From: Pseudaquabacterium inlustre
Lineage (GTDB): Bacteria > Pseudomonadota > Gammaproteobacteria > Burkholderiales > Burkholderiaceae_C
Reading direction: 5' to 3'
Assembly: GCF_038066595.1 (NCBI RefSeq)
Contig: NZ_JBBUTH010000003.1
Coordinates: 586,013 to 650,012, forward strand
Length of the DNA stretch: 64,000 nt
Shown: piece after piece, positions 43,919-53,072 of the stretch
How positions within the stretch are numbered: the stretch's first letter is position 1
How the letters are laid out: every line of letters begins with the position of its first letter
Position numbers and translations under genes: made by a program
Notes under the pieces: model-generated
Databases searched by the model: none
Told to the model about the DNA's origin: nothing
What the model saw: only the letters and a program-made list of their open reading frames with translations

Positions 43919-45487
43919 ATGAATCTCTTCAAGGCCGTCTTCTCCGTTTCGGCGCTCACGCTGCTGTCGCGCATCACCGGGCTGGTGCGCGAGCAGATCG
44001 GGGCCGCGCTGTTCGGCACCTCGGCGATGATGGACGCGTTCCAGATCGCCTTCCGCATTCCCAACCTGTTGCGCCGGCTGTTCGCCGAGGGCGCGTTCTC
44101 GCAGGCCTTCGTGCCGCTGCTGGCGGCCACCCGCGCCACCGAGGGCGACGCCGCCACGCGCGACCTGGTCGACGCCGTGGCCACCGTGCTGGCCTGGGCG
44201 CTGGTGGTCACCTGCGCGCTGGGCATCCTGGCCGCGCCGGGCCTGGTGTGGCTGCTGGCCTCGGGCTTCACGCCCGAGACCGAGGCGGCCGCCACCGCGA
44301 TGACGCGCTGGATGTTCCCGTACATCGGCTGCATGTCGCTGGTGGCGCTGGCCTCGGGCGTGCTGAACACCTGGAAGCGCTTCGCCATCCCGGCGTTCAC
44401 GCCGGTGCTGCTGAACCTGTCGGTGATCGCCGCGGCGTTGCTGGGCGTGCCCGTGCTGCGCCGCCACGGCATCGAGCCGGTGTTCGCGCTGACGCTGGGC
44501 GTGATGGTGGGCGGCGTGCTGCAGCTGGCGCTGCAGGTGCCGGCGCTGGCGCGCATCGGCATGCTGCCGCGCCTGGGCGTCACCGTGGGCCGCCTGCGCG
44601 CGGCCTGGCATCACCCCGGCGTGCGCCGCATCCTGGCCAAGATGGCGCCGGCCCTGGTGGGCGTGTCGGTGGCGCAGCTGAGCCTGATGATCAACTCGCA
44701 GATCGCCTCGTACCTGGGCGTGGGCGCGGTCTCGTCGCTGGTCTATGCCGACCGGCTGATGGAACTGCCCACCGCGCTGCTGGGCGTGGCGCTGGGCGTG
44801 GTGCTGACGCCGCAGCTGTCGGCGGCCAAGGCCCAGGGCGACCAGGCGGCCTATTCGGGCCTGCTCGACTGGGGCCTGCGCCTGGTGCTGCTGCTGGCGC
44901 TGCCCTGCGCGGTGGCGCTGCTGCTGTTCGCCGAGCCGATGGTGGCCGTGCTGTTCCACCGCGGCGCCTTCGACGCGCGGGCCGTGCACACCACCACGCT
45001 GGCGGTGATGGGCTATGGCGCCGGCGTCATCGGCCTGGTGGGCGTGAAGGTGGCGGCGCCGGCCTATTTCGCGCAGCAGGACATGGCCACGCCGATGCGC
45101 GTGGCCATCGTGGCCCTGGTGCTCACGCAGCTGATGAACGCGGCCTTCATCCTGGGCGCCGGCATGGGCGTGGCGGCGCTGGCGCTGTCGATCGGCCTGG
45201 CGGCCAACGCCAACGCTGTGCTGCTGATCGCCGGCCTGAAGCGGCGCGGCAGCTACACGCCGGGCGCCGGCTGGGCGGGCTTCGCGCTGCGCGTGCTGCT
45301 GGGCTGCGCGGTGATGGGCGGCTGGATGTGGCTGCTGGCGCAGCGCATCGACTGGCTGGCACTGGGCCGCCACGAGGCGCTGCGCGCCGGTGCGATGGCC
45401 GCGGCGCTGGGCTCGTCGGCGCTGATCTACTTCGGCGTGCTGCGTTTGGCCGGCGTGAACCTGCGCAACTTCATGCGCAAGTCCTGA
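43919..45487 (+). CDS. murJ: Lipid II flippase MurJ
   Basis: This encodes 522 residues; ATG 43919 opens MNLFKAVFSVSALTLLSRIT. About 14 membrane segments of the MVF (MviN) family are visible. Conserved elements are TGLVREQIGAALFGTSAMMD, FRIPNLLRRLFAEGAFSQAF and YADRLMELPTALLGVALG. MurJ flips lipid II across the inner membrane for peptidoglycan synthesis. The upstream GTG-initiated extension is not preferred. Confidence 0.96.
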   Translation: MNLFKAVFSVSALTLLSRITGLVREQIGAALFGTSAMMDAFQIAFRIPNLLRRLFAEGAFSQAFVPLLAATRATEGDAATRDLVDAVATVLAWALVVTCALGILAAPGLVWLLASGFTPETEAAATAMTRWMFPYIGCMSLVALASGVLNTWKRFAIPAFTPVLLNLSVIAAALLGVPVLRRHGIEPVFALTLGVMVGGVLQLALQVPALARIGMLPRLGVTVGRLRAAWHHPGVRRILAKMAPALVGVSVAQLSLMINSQIASYLGVGAVSSLVYADRLMELPTALLGVALGVVLTPQLSAAKAQGDQAAYSGLLDWGLRLVLLLALPCAVALLLFAEPMVAVLFHRGAFDARAVHTTTLAVMGYGAGVIGLVGVKVAAPAYFAQQDMATPMRVAIVALVLTQLMNAAFILGAGMGVAALALSIGLAANANAVLLIAGLKRRGSYTPGAGWAGFALRVLLGCAVMGGWMWLLAQRIDWLALGRHEALRAGAMAAALGSSALIYFGVLRLAGVNLRNFMRKS

Positions 45488-45522
45488 AACTGGGGCACCC
45501 GGCCCGGCGGGTACGCCAGGCC

Positions 45523-45537
45523 ACCCGCCGGGCGGGT
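45523..45537. repeat. Post-stop palindrome, second copy
   Basis: ACCCGCCGGGCGGGT, 7-base arms around one base, is identical to 26161-26175. In both places GCACCCGG stands 5-7 bases after a stop codon, and the palindrome follows 20-22 bases later. It may act as a terminator or mRNA-end hairpin for murJ. Confidence 0.6.
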
Positions 45538-45596
45538 GCGCCGACTGGCTTGGGTCGGCCCGGCGCTCGGTCGGCGCGGCACCTACACTTCGCTGC

Positions 45597-46463
45597 ATGC
45601 CATTCCTGCCGCTGCACCCGCCCGGCGCCCTCGAGTACTTCGCCAACCTGGTGGCCGAGGACGAGGGCTTCGCGCTGCTCGAAGCCGCCATCTGCGTGGC
45701 GCAGGACGAAGAACCGGCGCTCGACGTGCAGGCCGTGGTCGGCGAGATCGACCGCCTGGGCGGCCGGCTGAAGGCGCGGCTGCCGGCCGACGCCTCGCCG
45801 CTCAGCCGCGTGCGGGCGCTCAACCGCTACTTCTTCGACGAGCTGGGCTTCGCCGGCAACGTCAACGACTACTACGACCGCGACAACAGCTACATCCACG
45901 CCGTGCTGGCCAGCCGGCGCGGCATCCCGATCACGCTGGCGCTGATCTACATCGAGCTGGCCGGCCAGCTGGGACTGTGGGCGCGCGGCGTGTCCTTCCC
46001 CGGCCACTTCCTGGTCAAGCTGCGGCTGCCGCAGGGCGAGGTGCTGCTCGACCCGTTCAACGGCCGCTCGCTGTCGCGCGACGAGTTGGATGAGCGCCTG
46101 GCGCCCTACCGCCGCCGCCACGGCCTGGAGGGCGACTTCGAGACGCCGCTGGGCCTGTTCCTGCAGGCGGCGCCGGCGCGCGACGTGCTGGCGCGGCTGC
46201 TGCGCAACCTGAAGGAAATCCACCGCACCGCCGAGGACTGGCCGCGCCTGCTGGCGGTGCAGCAGCGCCTGGTGCTGCTGCTGCCCGATGCGGCGGACGA
46301 GCGGCGCGACCGCGGTCTGGCCTGGGCCGAACTGGGCCGCCACGGCGAGGCCATGGCCGATCTGGAAGCCTACCTGGCCGTCGCACCAGCGGCCGACGAC
46401 GCCGGTGCGCTGCGCCAGCGCCTGGCCGAGATGCGCCGCGACGGCGCGCCGCGCCTGCATTGA
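45597..46463 (+). CDS. SirB1 family transglutaminase-like protein
   Basis: This encodes 288 residues with the SirB1 transglutaminase-like core: RVRALNRYFFDELGFAGN, then SRRGIPITLALIYIELAGQL and GVSFPGHFLVKLRLPQGE. A helical, tetratricopeptide-like C-terminal part (residues 195-285) follows. Family members are conserved in Proteobacteria; the biochemical function is not established. No Cys is seen at the usual catalytic spot, so it may not be an active transglutaminase. Confidence 0.87.
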   Translation: MPFLPLHPPGALEYFANLVAEDEGFALLEAAICVAQDEEPALDVQAVVGEIDRLGGRLKARLPADASPLSRVRALNRYFFDELGFAGNVNDYYDRDNSYIHAVLASRRGIPITLALIYIELAGQLGLWARGVSFPGHFLVKLRLPQGEVLLDPFNGRSLSRDELDERLAPYRRRHGLEGDFETPLGLFLQAAPARDVLARLLRNLKEIHRTAEDWPRLLAVQQRLVLLLPDAADERRDRGLAWAELGRHGEAMADLEAYLAVAPAADDAGALRQRLAEMRRDGAPRLH

Positions 46464-46525
46464 TCGGCCGCCCGGCGATGGCCGGCGTTGCGCTGAGCCG
46501 CGGCGGGACCCATGGACGCTCCGCC

Positions 46526-46531
46526 TACAAT
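46526..46531 (+). promoter_or_regulatory. Candidate -10 element before the AI-2E permease gene
   Basis: TACAAT lies 45 bases before ATG 46576. No -35 of good quality is visible. It is the likely start of transcription for the run through folK, since those genes are tightly spaced. Confidence 0.4.
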
Positions 46532-46575
46532 CGCGGGCTTCGCGCGGGCCGTCCGGCGTGCGTCGCGCACCGCCG

Positions 46576-47637
46576 ATGACCCTCAGTTCCACCCAACGAC
46601 AAACCCTCACCTGGACCGCCCTGGCGCTGGCGGTGGCGCTGCTGCTGTGGCTGCTGGCGCCGGTGTTGACACCCTTCCTGGTGGCGGCGGTGCTGGCCTA
46701 CATGCTGCATCCGATGGTCGAGCGCCTGGCGCGGCGCGGCCTGCCGCGGGTGCTGGCGGTGCTGTTCGTCGAGGTGCTGGCGTTGCTGGCGGCGATGTCG
46801 CTGCTGCTGTTGCTGGTGCCGGTGCTGGTCAAGGAGATTCCGGCGCTCAAGGCGCAGATCCCGCCGCTGCTCGACCGCCTGGACGCCACGCTGTCGCCCT
46901 GGTTGGCGCAGTTCGGCATCCAGGTGAACCTCGACCTGGCCAGCCTGAAGGCCTGGGTGGTGCAGGTGATGGACGACAAGGGCGAGGACTGGCTGGCCGC
47001 CGCACTCAATTCGGCCCGCCTGGGCGGCAGCGTGATGCTGTCGCTGATCGGCAATGCGGTGCTGGTGCCGGTGGTGCTGTACTACCTGCTGTCCGACTGG
47101 TCGGCCCTGGTGGCGCGGGCGCAGTCGCTGATCCCGCCGCGCATGCGCGCACCGGTCACCGGCTTCATGGACGAGTGCGACGCGGTGCTGGGCCAGTACC
47201 TGCGTGGTCAGGTGCTGGTGATGGTGGCGCTGGCCGTCTACTACGCCGTGGCGCTGGCCGTGGCGCGCTTCGACCTGGCGCTGCCGGTGGGCGTGTTCAC
47301 CGGGCTGGCGGTGTTCGTGCCCTATGTGGGCTTCGGCCTCGGCCTGGCGTTGGCGGTGCTGGCCGGGCTGCTGCAGTTCGGCACGCTGGCGGCGCTGGGC
47401 TGGGTGGCGCTGATCTACGGCGCCGGCCAGGTGCTGGAGAGCTTCGTGCTCACGCCGCGCCTGGTGGGCGAGCGCATCGGCCTGTCGCCGCTGGCGGTGA
47501 TCTTCGCGTTGATGGCCTTCGGCCAGCTGTTCGGCTTCGTCGGCGTGCTGGTGGCGCTGCCCGCCAGCGCGGTGGCCGTGGTGGCGGCGCGCCGGCTGCG
47601 CGTGGCCTACCTGGCCAGCGAGATCTACCGCGGATGA
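46576..47637 (+). CDS. AI-2E family transporter (PerM-like)
   Basis: This encodes 353 residues; ATG 46576 opens MTLSSTQRQTLTWTALALAV. Eight membrane segments are present in the AI-2E exporter pattern: paired N-terminal helices, a central periplasmic part (residues 75-150), then PVGVFTGLAVFVPYVGFGLG and LTPRLVGERIGLSPLAVIFA. Despite the family name, many members are of unknown substrate. It is the first gene of a plus-strand run (permease, hda, HAD, pcnB, folK), 7 bases before hda. Confidence 0.88.
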   Translation: MTLSSTQRQTLTWTALALAVALLLWLLAPVLTPFLVAAVLAYMLHPMVERLARRGLPRVLAVLFVEVLALLAAMSLLLLLVPVLVKEIPALKAQIPPLLDRLDATLSPWLAQFGIQVNLDLASLKAWVVQVMDDKGEDWLAAALNSARLGGSVMLSLIGNAVLVPVVLYYLLSDWSALVARAQSLIPPRMRAPVTGFMDECDAVLGQYLRGQVLVMVALAVYYAVALAVARFDLALPVGVFTGLAVFVPYVGFGLGLALAVLAGLLQFGTLAALGWVALIYGAGQVLESFVLTPRLVGERIGLSPLAVIFALMAFGQLFGFVGVLVALPASAVAVVAARRLRVAYLASEIYRG

Positions 47638-47644
47638 GCCGTCC

Positions 47645-48334
47645 ATGAAGCAGATCCCGCTGCCGATTGCGCCGCCGCCGGCCGACCGCTTCGACACCGT
47701 GCAGGTGGGCGCCAATGCCGCCGCCGTGCAGCACCTGCGCGGCTTGGGCCTGGACGGCGTGGCCGCCGCGCCGGTGTACCTGTGGGGTGACACCGGCAGC
47801 GGCAAGACCCGCCTGCTGCGCGCCATGGCCACCGAGCGTCAGGACCACGGCGAGCGCGTGGGCTGGTTCGATGCCGCCGACCCGCTGCCCTGGACCTTCG
47901 ACGAAGCCTGGTCGCTGGTGGTGGTCGATCGCTGCGAGGCGCTGGACGCGGCGCGCCAGCAGGCGGCCTTCGCGCTGTTCATCGACGCCGGCACGCATGG
48001 CGTGCAATGGCTGGCCGCCGGCCGCCAGCCGCCGGTGGACCTGCCGCTGCGCGACGACCTGCGCACCCGCCTGGGCTGGGGCCATGTGTTCGCGCTGCAG
48101 CCGCTGGGCGAGGCCGAGACGCGCAGCGCGCTGCGCCGCGAGGCCGACCGCCGCGGCATCTTCCTGTCCGACGACGTGATGGACTACCTGCTCACCCGAT
48201 TCACCCGCAACCTGGGCCACCTGATGAACCTGCTCGACCGGCTGGACGAGTTCGCGCTGTCCGAGCACCGCAGCGTCACCGTGCCGCTGCTGAAGAAGAT
48301 GCTGGCCGAAGACAGCGGCGAGGGCGCGCGATGA
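47645..48334 (+). CDS. hda: DnaA regulatory inactivator Hda
   Basis: This encodes 229 residues. Walker A is GDTGSGKT at residues 48-55, and WSLVVVDRCEALD is the Walker B region. The N-terminal MKQIPLPI fits the clamp-binding QL[SP]L[PL]-like motif of Hda. It stimulates hydrolysis of DnaA-bound ATP after initiation, together with the beta clamp. It overlaps the next gene by four bases (ATGA). Confidence 0.9.
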   Translation: MKQIPLPIAPPPADRFDTVQVGANAAAVQHLRGLGLDGVAAAPVYLWGDTGSGKTRLLRAMATERQDHGERVGWFDAADPLPWTFDEAWSLVVVDRCEALDAARQQAAFALFIDAGTHGVQWLAAGRQPPVDLPLRDDLRTRLGWGHVFALQPLGEAETRSALRREADRRGIFLSDDVMDYLLTRFTRNLGHLMNLLDRLDEFALSEHRSVTVPLLKKMLAEDSGEGAR

Positions 48335-49002
48335 ACCTGGCGCTGTTCGACCTCGACGGCACGCTGATCCCCGGCGACTCCGACCACGCCTTCGGCGCCT
48401 TCATGATCGCCATGGGCTGGGTGGATGCCGCCGAGCACGCCCGCCGCAACGACGGCTTCTACCTGCAGTACCTGGCCGGCACGCTGGACATCGACGAGTA
48501 CGTCGAGTTCGCCACCCATGCCTGGCGCGTGCGCCCGCTGGCCGAGCAGGAGGCGGCGCGCCAGCGCTTCATGGCCGAGGTGATGGCGCCGATGATCCAG
48601 CCGCAGGCGCTGGACCTGGTGCGTGCGCACCAGCAGGCCGGCGACCTGGTGGCCATCGTCACCGCCACCAACGAGTTCGTCACGCGCCCGGTGGCCACGG
48701 CCTTCGGCGTGCCCGAGCTGATCGCCGTCGAGCTGCAGCGCGACGCCGAGGGCCGCGCCACCGGCCGCATCGCCGGCGTGCCCTCGTTTCGCGAAGGCAA
48801 GATCGACCGCGTGAACCAGTGGCTGGCCGCGCGCGGTCAGGCCTTCGGCGATTTCGATCGCACCGTGTTCTACAGTGACTCCACCAACGACCTGCCGCTG
48901 CTCGAACGGGTGAGCGAGCCGGTGGCCACCAATCCCGGCCCGGCGCTCGAGACCCTCGCGCGTGAACGTGGCTGGCGCATCCTGAGGTTGTTCGACCAAT
49001 GA
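48331..49002 (+). CDS. HAD-IB family phosphatase (phosphoserine phosphatase-like)
   Basis: This encodes 223 residues. HAD motifs are FDLDGT (nucleophile D7, D9), TATNEF (motif II), and SDSTNDLPLLE (motif IV). The cap region follows YLQYLAGTLDIDEYVEF. This is the SerB-like HAD-IB group found beside hda and pcnB in Burkholderiales; the substrate is unproven. It overlaps hda upstream and pcnB downstream by ATGA. Confidence 0.9.
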   Translation: MNLALFDLDGTLIPGDSDHAFGAFMIAMGWVDAAEHARRNDGFYLQYLAGTLDIDEYVEFATHAWRVRPLAEQEAARQRFMAEVMAPMIQPQALDLVRAHQQAGDLVAIVTATNEFVTRPVATAFGVPELIAVELQRDAEGRATGRIAGVPSFREGKIDRVNQWLAARGQAFGDFDRTVFYSDSTNDLPLLERVSEPVATNPGPALETLARERGWRILRLFDQ

Positions 49003-50699
49003 TCAAGAAGCTGATCCAGCGCCTGCTCGGCCAGGGCGACGCAGCGGTCCAAGCCGCGGCCGCCGCTGCGGCCACGCAGGCCGTTCCGGCGCGCCCCAAG
49101 ATCCCGCTGGGCAAGCGCGTGGAGGTGCCGGTCACCGAGCACGGCATCGACCGCCATCTGGTGGACGACCGCGCCATCAAGGTGGTGCGCACGCTGCAGC
49201 AGGCCGGCTATGAGGCCTACATCGTGGGTGGCGCGGTGCGCGACCTGCTGGTGGGCCGCGCGCCCAAGGACTTCGACGTGGCCACCAACGCCACGCCCGA
49301 GCAGGTCAAGGGCCTGTTCCGCCGCGCCTTCATCATCGGCCGGCGCTTTCGCATCGTGCACGTGGTGCATGGCCGCGGCCGCGACCACGAGGTGATCGAG
49401 GTCTCGACCTTCCGCGCCTACCTCGACTCGGCCGACGCCACCCAGGTGGGCGGCAACGAGAAGACCGCCAAGGCCGAGCTGGCAGGTCAGGCCCATGCGG
49501 TGGACGCCAGCGGCCGCGTGCTGCGCGACAACGTCTGGGGCCCGCAGATCGAGGACGCCGCGCGCCGCGACTTCACGGTCAACGCGATGTACTACGACCC
49601 CGAGACGCAGATCGTGGTCGATTACCACGGCGGCCTGGCCGACGTGAAGGCCAAGCGTCTGCGCCTGATCGGCGATGCGGCCACGCGCTACCGCGAAGAC
49701 CCGGTGCGCATCCTGCGCGCCATCCGCTTCGAGGCCAAGCTGGGCTTCGAGCTCGAGGCCGCGACGGCCGCGCCGATCCCGGCCATCGTGCCGCAGCTGG
49801 CCGACGTGCCGATCTCGCGCATGTTCGACGAGATGATCAAGCTGCTGCAGACCGGCCACGCGCTGGCCAGCCTGGAGGTGCTGCAGAAGCACGGCCTGCA
49901 CCGCGGCGTGTTCCCGGTGCTGGAGGCCGTGTTCGACGAGCGCCGCAGTTCCGAGCAGCGCATGGCCTTCGTGCGCATGGCGCTGTCCGACACCGACCGC
50001 CGCGTCGGCGAAGGCAAGCCGGTGGCGCCCAGCTTCCTGCTGGCCAGCCTGCTGTGGCACGACGTGCTGGACGGCTGGAACGAGCGCCGCGCCGCGGGCG
50101 AGCACCTGGTGCCGGCGTTGCAGGCGGCCATCGACGCGGTGTTCGACGCGCGCATCGGCGATGTCTCGGGCCGCGGCAAGCTGGGTGCCGACATGCGCGA
50201 GATCTGGATGATGCAGCCGCGCTTCGAGCGCCGTCAGCCCAACACCGCGTACTCGCTGATCGAGCAGCCGCGCTTTCGCGCCGGCTTCGACTTCCTGCGC
50301 CTGCGCGCCGATGTGGGCGAGGCGCCGGCCGAGCTGGCCGACTGGTGGGAAGACTTCTCGCTGGGCAGCGACGAGGACCGCGAGGCCTTGCTGGCCGCGG
50401 TGCGCGAAGCCCAGCGCCAGCCGCCCAAGCGCGTGCCCAAGGCGGCCAAGCCGGCACGTCCGGCGCCGGTGGCCGACCCGGGTGACGGGGCGGGGGATGC
50501 GTCATCCGCGCACGACGGCGACGACGCGGCCGATGATGGCGCCGAGGCCGATGGCGACGCGCTGGCCGGCGAGGGCGCCGAGACCGGCGCTGCGCCGGCG
50601 CGCAAGCGCCGCCGCCGCCGCCGCAAGCCGGCGGGTGGAACCGGTGGGGCCGGTGGTGCCGGTGGCCAGGGCGGCAGCCCGGCACCGGCTGGCGACTGA
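48999..50699 (+). CDS. pcnB: Poly(A) polymerase I
   Basis: This encodes 566 residues. The nucleotidyltransferase motif is YIVGGAVRDLLVGRAPKDFD, with DFD as the catalytic Asp pair. RRDFTVNAMYYDP and RFRAGFDFLRLRA are further family elements. It adds poly(A) tails that mark RNA for decay. The last about 110 residues are acidic/Ala-rich and then Arg-rich (RKRRRRRRKPAGG), ending in Gly repeats, a longer tail than in E. coli. It begins at ATGA overlap. Confidence 0.92.
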   Translation: MIKKLIQRLLGQGDAAVQAAAAAAATQAVPARPKIPLGKRVEVPVTEHGIDRHLVDDRAIKVVRTLQQAGYEAYIVGGAVRDLLVGRAPKDFDVATNATPEQVKGLFRRAFIIGRRFRIVHVVHGRGRDHEVIEVSTFRAYLDSADATQVGGNEKTAKAELAGQAHAVDASGRVLRDNVWGPQIEDAARRDFTVNAMYYDPETQIVVDYHGGLADVKAKRLRLIGDAATRYREDPVRILRAIRFEAKLGFELEAATAAPIPAIVPQLADVPISRMFDEMIKLLQTGHALASLEVLQKHGLHRGVFPVLEAVFDERRSSEQRMAFVRMALSDTDRRVGEGKPVAPSFLLASLLWHDVLDGWNERRAAGEHLVPALQAAIDAVFDARIGDVSGRGKLGADMREIWMMQPRFERRQPNTAYSLIEQPRFRAGFDFLRLRADVGEAPAELADWWEDFSLGSDEDREALLAAVREAQRQPPKRVPKAAKPARPAPVADPGDGAGDASSAHDGDDAADDGAEADGDALAGEGAETGAAPARKRRRRRRKPAGGTGGAGGAGGQGGSPAPAGD

Positions 50700-50705
50700 A
50701 CCCGA

Positions 50706-51263
50706 TTGACCGCCGCTGACGGCGTGTGGCCCGGGCCGTCATCCGACGGGCCGGGCGCCGACGCGCTGGCGCCGCACGAGGCCCTGGTGGGCCTGGGGGC
50801 CAACCTCGGCGATGCGCGCGCGGCGCTGCGGGCCGCGCTGGACGCACTGGCCGCGCTGCCCGGTTGCCGCGTGCTGGCCTGCTCGTCGCTGTACCGCAGC
50901 GCGCCGGTGGACGCCGACGGCCCCGATTTCCTCAATGCCGTGGCCCTGCTGCACACGCCGCTGGCACCCGCCGCGCTGCTGGCCGCGCTGCATGGCATCG
51001 AGCAGGCCCAGGGCCGGGCACGCCCTTACCGCAACGCGCCTCGCACGCTGGATCTGGACCTGCTGCTGCATGGCGACCACCGCAGCCAGACGGCGGCGCT
51101 GACGCTGCCCCATCCGCGTCTGCACCAGCGCGCCTTCGTGCTGCTGCCGCTGCTGGAACTGCGCCCGCAGTTGCAGGTGCCGGGCCTGGGTCCGCTGGCG
51201 GCCTGGCTGGACGGCGTGGCCGGCCAGCGCATCGAGCGCCTGCCGCCGTCTGCCACCACCTGA
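50706..51263 (+). CDS. folK: HPPK, folate pathway pyrophosphokinase
   Basis: This encodes 185 residues, from a TTG start at 50706; GTG 50724 is an alternative, and neither has a strong ribosome site. Seen motifs are ALVGLGANLGDARAALRAAL at the N-terminus, SSLYRSAPVDADGPDFLNAV, and RNAPRTLDLDLLLHG, the ATP- and pterin-binding signature. It makes 6-hydroxymethyl-dihydropterin pyrophosphate, a step of folate synthesis. Confidence 0.93.
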   Translation: MTAADGVWPGPSSDGPGADALAPHEALVGLGANLGDARAALRAALDALAALPGCRVLACSSLYRSAPVDADGPDFLNAVALLHTPLAPAALLAALHGIEQAQGRARPYRNAPRTLDLDLLLHGDHRSQTAALTLPHPRLHQRAFVLLPLLELRPQLQVPGLGPLAAWLDGVAGQRIERLPPSATT

Positions 51264-51319
51264 TTGCGGGTTTGAGGGTTTTCCTCAGTTCCCGCATCGG
51301 GCGCTTGCGGCGGCCTGCA

Positions 51320-51325
51320 TACAAT
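51320..51325 (+). promoter_or_regulatory. Candidate -10 element before the DUF47/pit operon
   Basis: TACAAT lies 88 bases before ATG 51413. The -35 region is not clear. Confidence 0.4.
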
Positions 51326-51412
51326 CGCGCCGCGACAAACCGATGACGAATCGGTGACCGAGCGGGCGGCGTTCGCCCGGCCCCGCTGTAATTCCCCCTG
51401 GAGACTCCCCCC

Positions 51413-52060
51413 ATGTTGTTCGGCAAGCTGCTGCCGCGCGAAGGCAATTTTTTCGCCATGTTCGATGAGCATGGCAAGCACATCGCCGAGGGTGCGCGCG
51501 CCTTCCAGAACCTGGTGCAGTCGTATGCCGACCCGGTGCTGCGCGAGAAGTACGCCAACGAGGTCGATCACTTCGAGAAGCAGGCCGACCGCGTGACCGC
51601 CGAGGTCAACCGCCTGCTGCACAAGACCTTCATCACGCCGCTGGACCGCGAGCAGATCCACGGCCTGATCAATGCCATGGACGACATCCTCGACCTGCTG
51701 CAGGACTCGGCCGAGGTGATGGCCCTGTACGACCTGCAGAAGATGAACGAGGACGTGCTGCGCCTGGCCGAGATCAGCGCCAAGTGCTGCGAGCGCGTGC
51801 AGCATGCCGTGAGTCTGCTGCCCAAGCTGAGCCAGCCCGCCGTGGCCGAGGCCGCGCTGAAGACCTGCGAGGAGATCGACCGCCTCGAGAGCGATGCCGA
51901 CCGCGTGATGCGCTCGGCGATGAGCAAGCTGTTCCGCGACAACATCGACGTGCGCGAGCTGATCAAGCTGAAGGCCGTGTACGAGCACCTGGAGTCGATC
52001 TCCGACCGCTGCGAGGACGTGGCCAACATGATCGAGGGCATCGTCCTGGAGAATTCCTGA
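51413..52060 (+). CDS. DUF47 family PhoU-like protein
   Basis: This encodes 215 residues, all-helical and charged, matching the DUF47/PhoU-like family (FGKLLPREGNFFAMFDEHGK at the start, then MDDILDLLQDSAEVMALYDL, and YEHLESISDRCEDVANMIEG). Such proteins sit beside Pit transporters and are thought to regulate phosphate uptake. It is one base upstream of the Pit gene. Confidence 0.92.
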   Translation: MLFGKLLPREGNFFAMFDEHGKHIAEGARAFQNLVQSYADPVLREKYANEVDHFEKQADRVTAEVNRLLHKTFITPLDREQIHGLINAMDDILDLLQDSAEVMALYDLQKMNEDVLRLAEISAKCCERVQHAVSLLPKLSQPAVAEAALKTCEEIDRLESDADRVMRSAMSKLFRDNIDVRELIKLKAVYEHLESISDRCEDVANMIEGIVLENS

Positions 52061-52061
52061 C

Positions 52062-53072
52062 ATGGACGCGATGCAGATCGGCTTCTGGGCCGTGGCGATG
52101 CTCGTCGTCCTGGCCCTGGTGTTCGACTTCATGAACGGCTTCCACGACGCGGCGAACTCGATCGCCACCGTCGTGTCCACCGGCGTGCTCAAGCCGCAGC
52201 ACGCGGTGCTGTTCGCCGCCTTCTTCAACGTGGTGGCGATCGGGGTGTTCCAGCTCAAGGTGGCGGCCACGGTGGGCAAGGGCATTGCCGAGCCCGGCAT
52301 CATCGACCACCATGTGGTGTTCGGTGCCCTGGTCGGTGCGATCACCTGGAACGTCATCACCTGGTACTACGGCATCCCGTCGTCGAGCTCGCATGCGCTG
52401 ATCGGCGGCATCGTCGGTGCGGTCATCGCCAAGGCCGGCGCCGGCAAGCTGATCGGTGCGGGCGTGGGCAAGACGGTGCTGTTCATCTTCGTCTCGCCGC
52501 TGCTGGGCTTCACCCTCGGCTCGCTGATGATGGTGCTGGTGGCCTGGATCTGCCGGCGAACGCCACCGCTCAAGGTCGACCGCTGGTTCCGCCGCCTGCA
52601 GCTGGTGTCGGCCGGCCTGTACTCGCTGGGCCATGGCGGCAATGACGCGCAGAAGACCATCGGCATCATCTGGATGCTGCTGATCTCGTCGGGCTATGCC
52701 GCCGCCAGCGACAAGATGCCGCCCAGCTGGGTGATCTGGTCGTGCTACCTGGCGATCGGCTTCGGCACCATGTTCGGCGGCTGGCGCATCGTCAAGACCA
52801 TGGGTCAGAAGATCACCAAGCTCAAGCCGGTGGGCGGCTTCTGCGCCGAGACCGGTGGGGCGATGACGCTGTTCATCGCCACTGCCATCGGCGTGCCGGT
52901 GAGCACCACGCACACCATCACAGGCGCCATCGTCGGCGTGGGCTCGGTGCGCAATGCCTCGGCCGTGCGCTGGGGCATCGCCGGCAACATCGTCTGGGCC
53001 TGGGTGCTGACGATTCCCGCCTCGGCCTTCGTCGCCGCGGTGGCCTACTGGGCCAGCTTCACGCTGTACTGA
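52062..53072 (+). CDS. pit: Low-affinity inorganic phosphate transporter (Pit)
   Basis: This encodes 336 residues with about ten membrane segments. It shows the two PiT half repeats: DFMNGFHDAANSIATVV near the start and GHGGNDAQKTIGIIW later, plus SSSSHALIGG and VSTTHTITGAI. It imports phosphate as a metal-phosphate/proton symporter. It overlaps the convergent MocR gene by 14 bases at its 3' end. Confidence 0.95.
   Translation: MDAMQIGFWAVAMLVVLALVFDFMNGFHDAANSIATVVSTGVLKPQHAVLFAAFFNVVAIGVFQLKVAATVGKGIAEPGIIDHHVVFGALVGAITWNVITWYYGIPSSSSHALIGGIVGAVIAKAGAGKLIGAGVGKTVLFIFVSPLLGFTLGSLMMVLVAWICRRTPPLKVDRWFRRLQLVSAGLYSLGHGGNDAQKTIGIIWMLLISSGYAAASDKMPPSWVIWSCYLAIGFGTMFGGWRIVKTMGQKITKLKPVGGFCAETGGAMTLFIATAIGVPVSTTHTITGAIVGVGSVRNASAVRWGIAGNIVWAWVLTIPASAFVAAVAYWASFTLY

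Noticed and set aside
43895..45823. A 661-codon frame antisense to murJ
   Set aside because: Product is nearly all His/Gln/Arg/Ala; murJ on the other strand has full family signatures.
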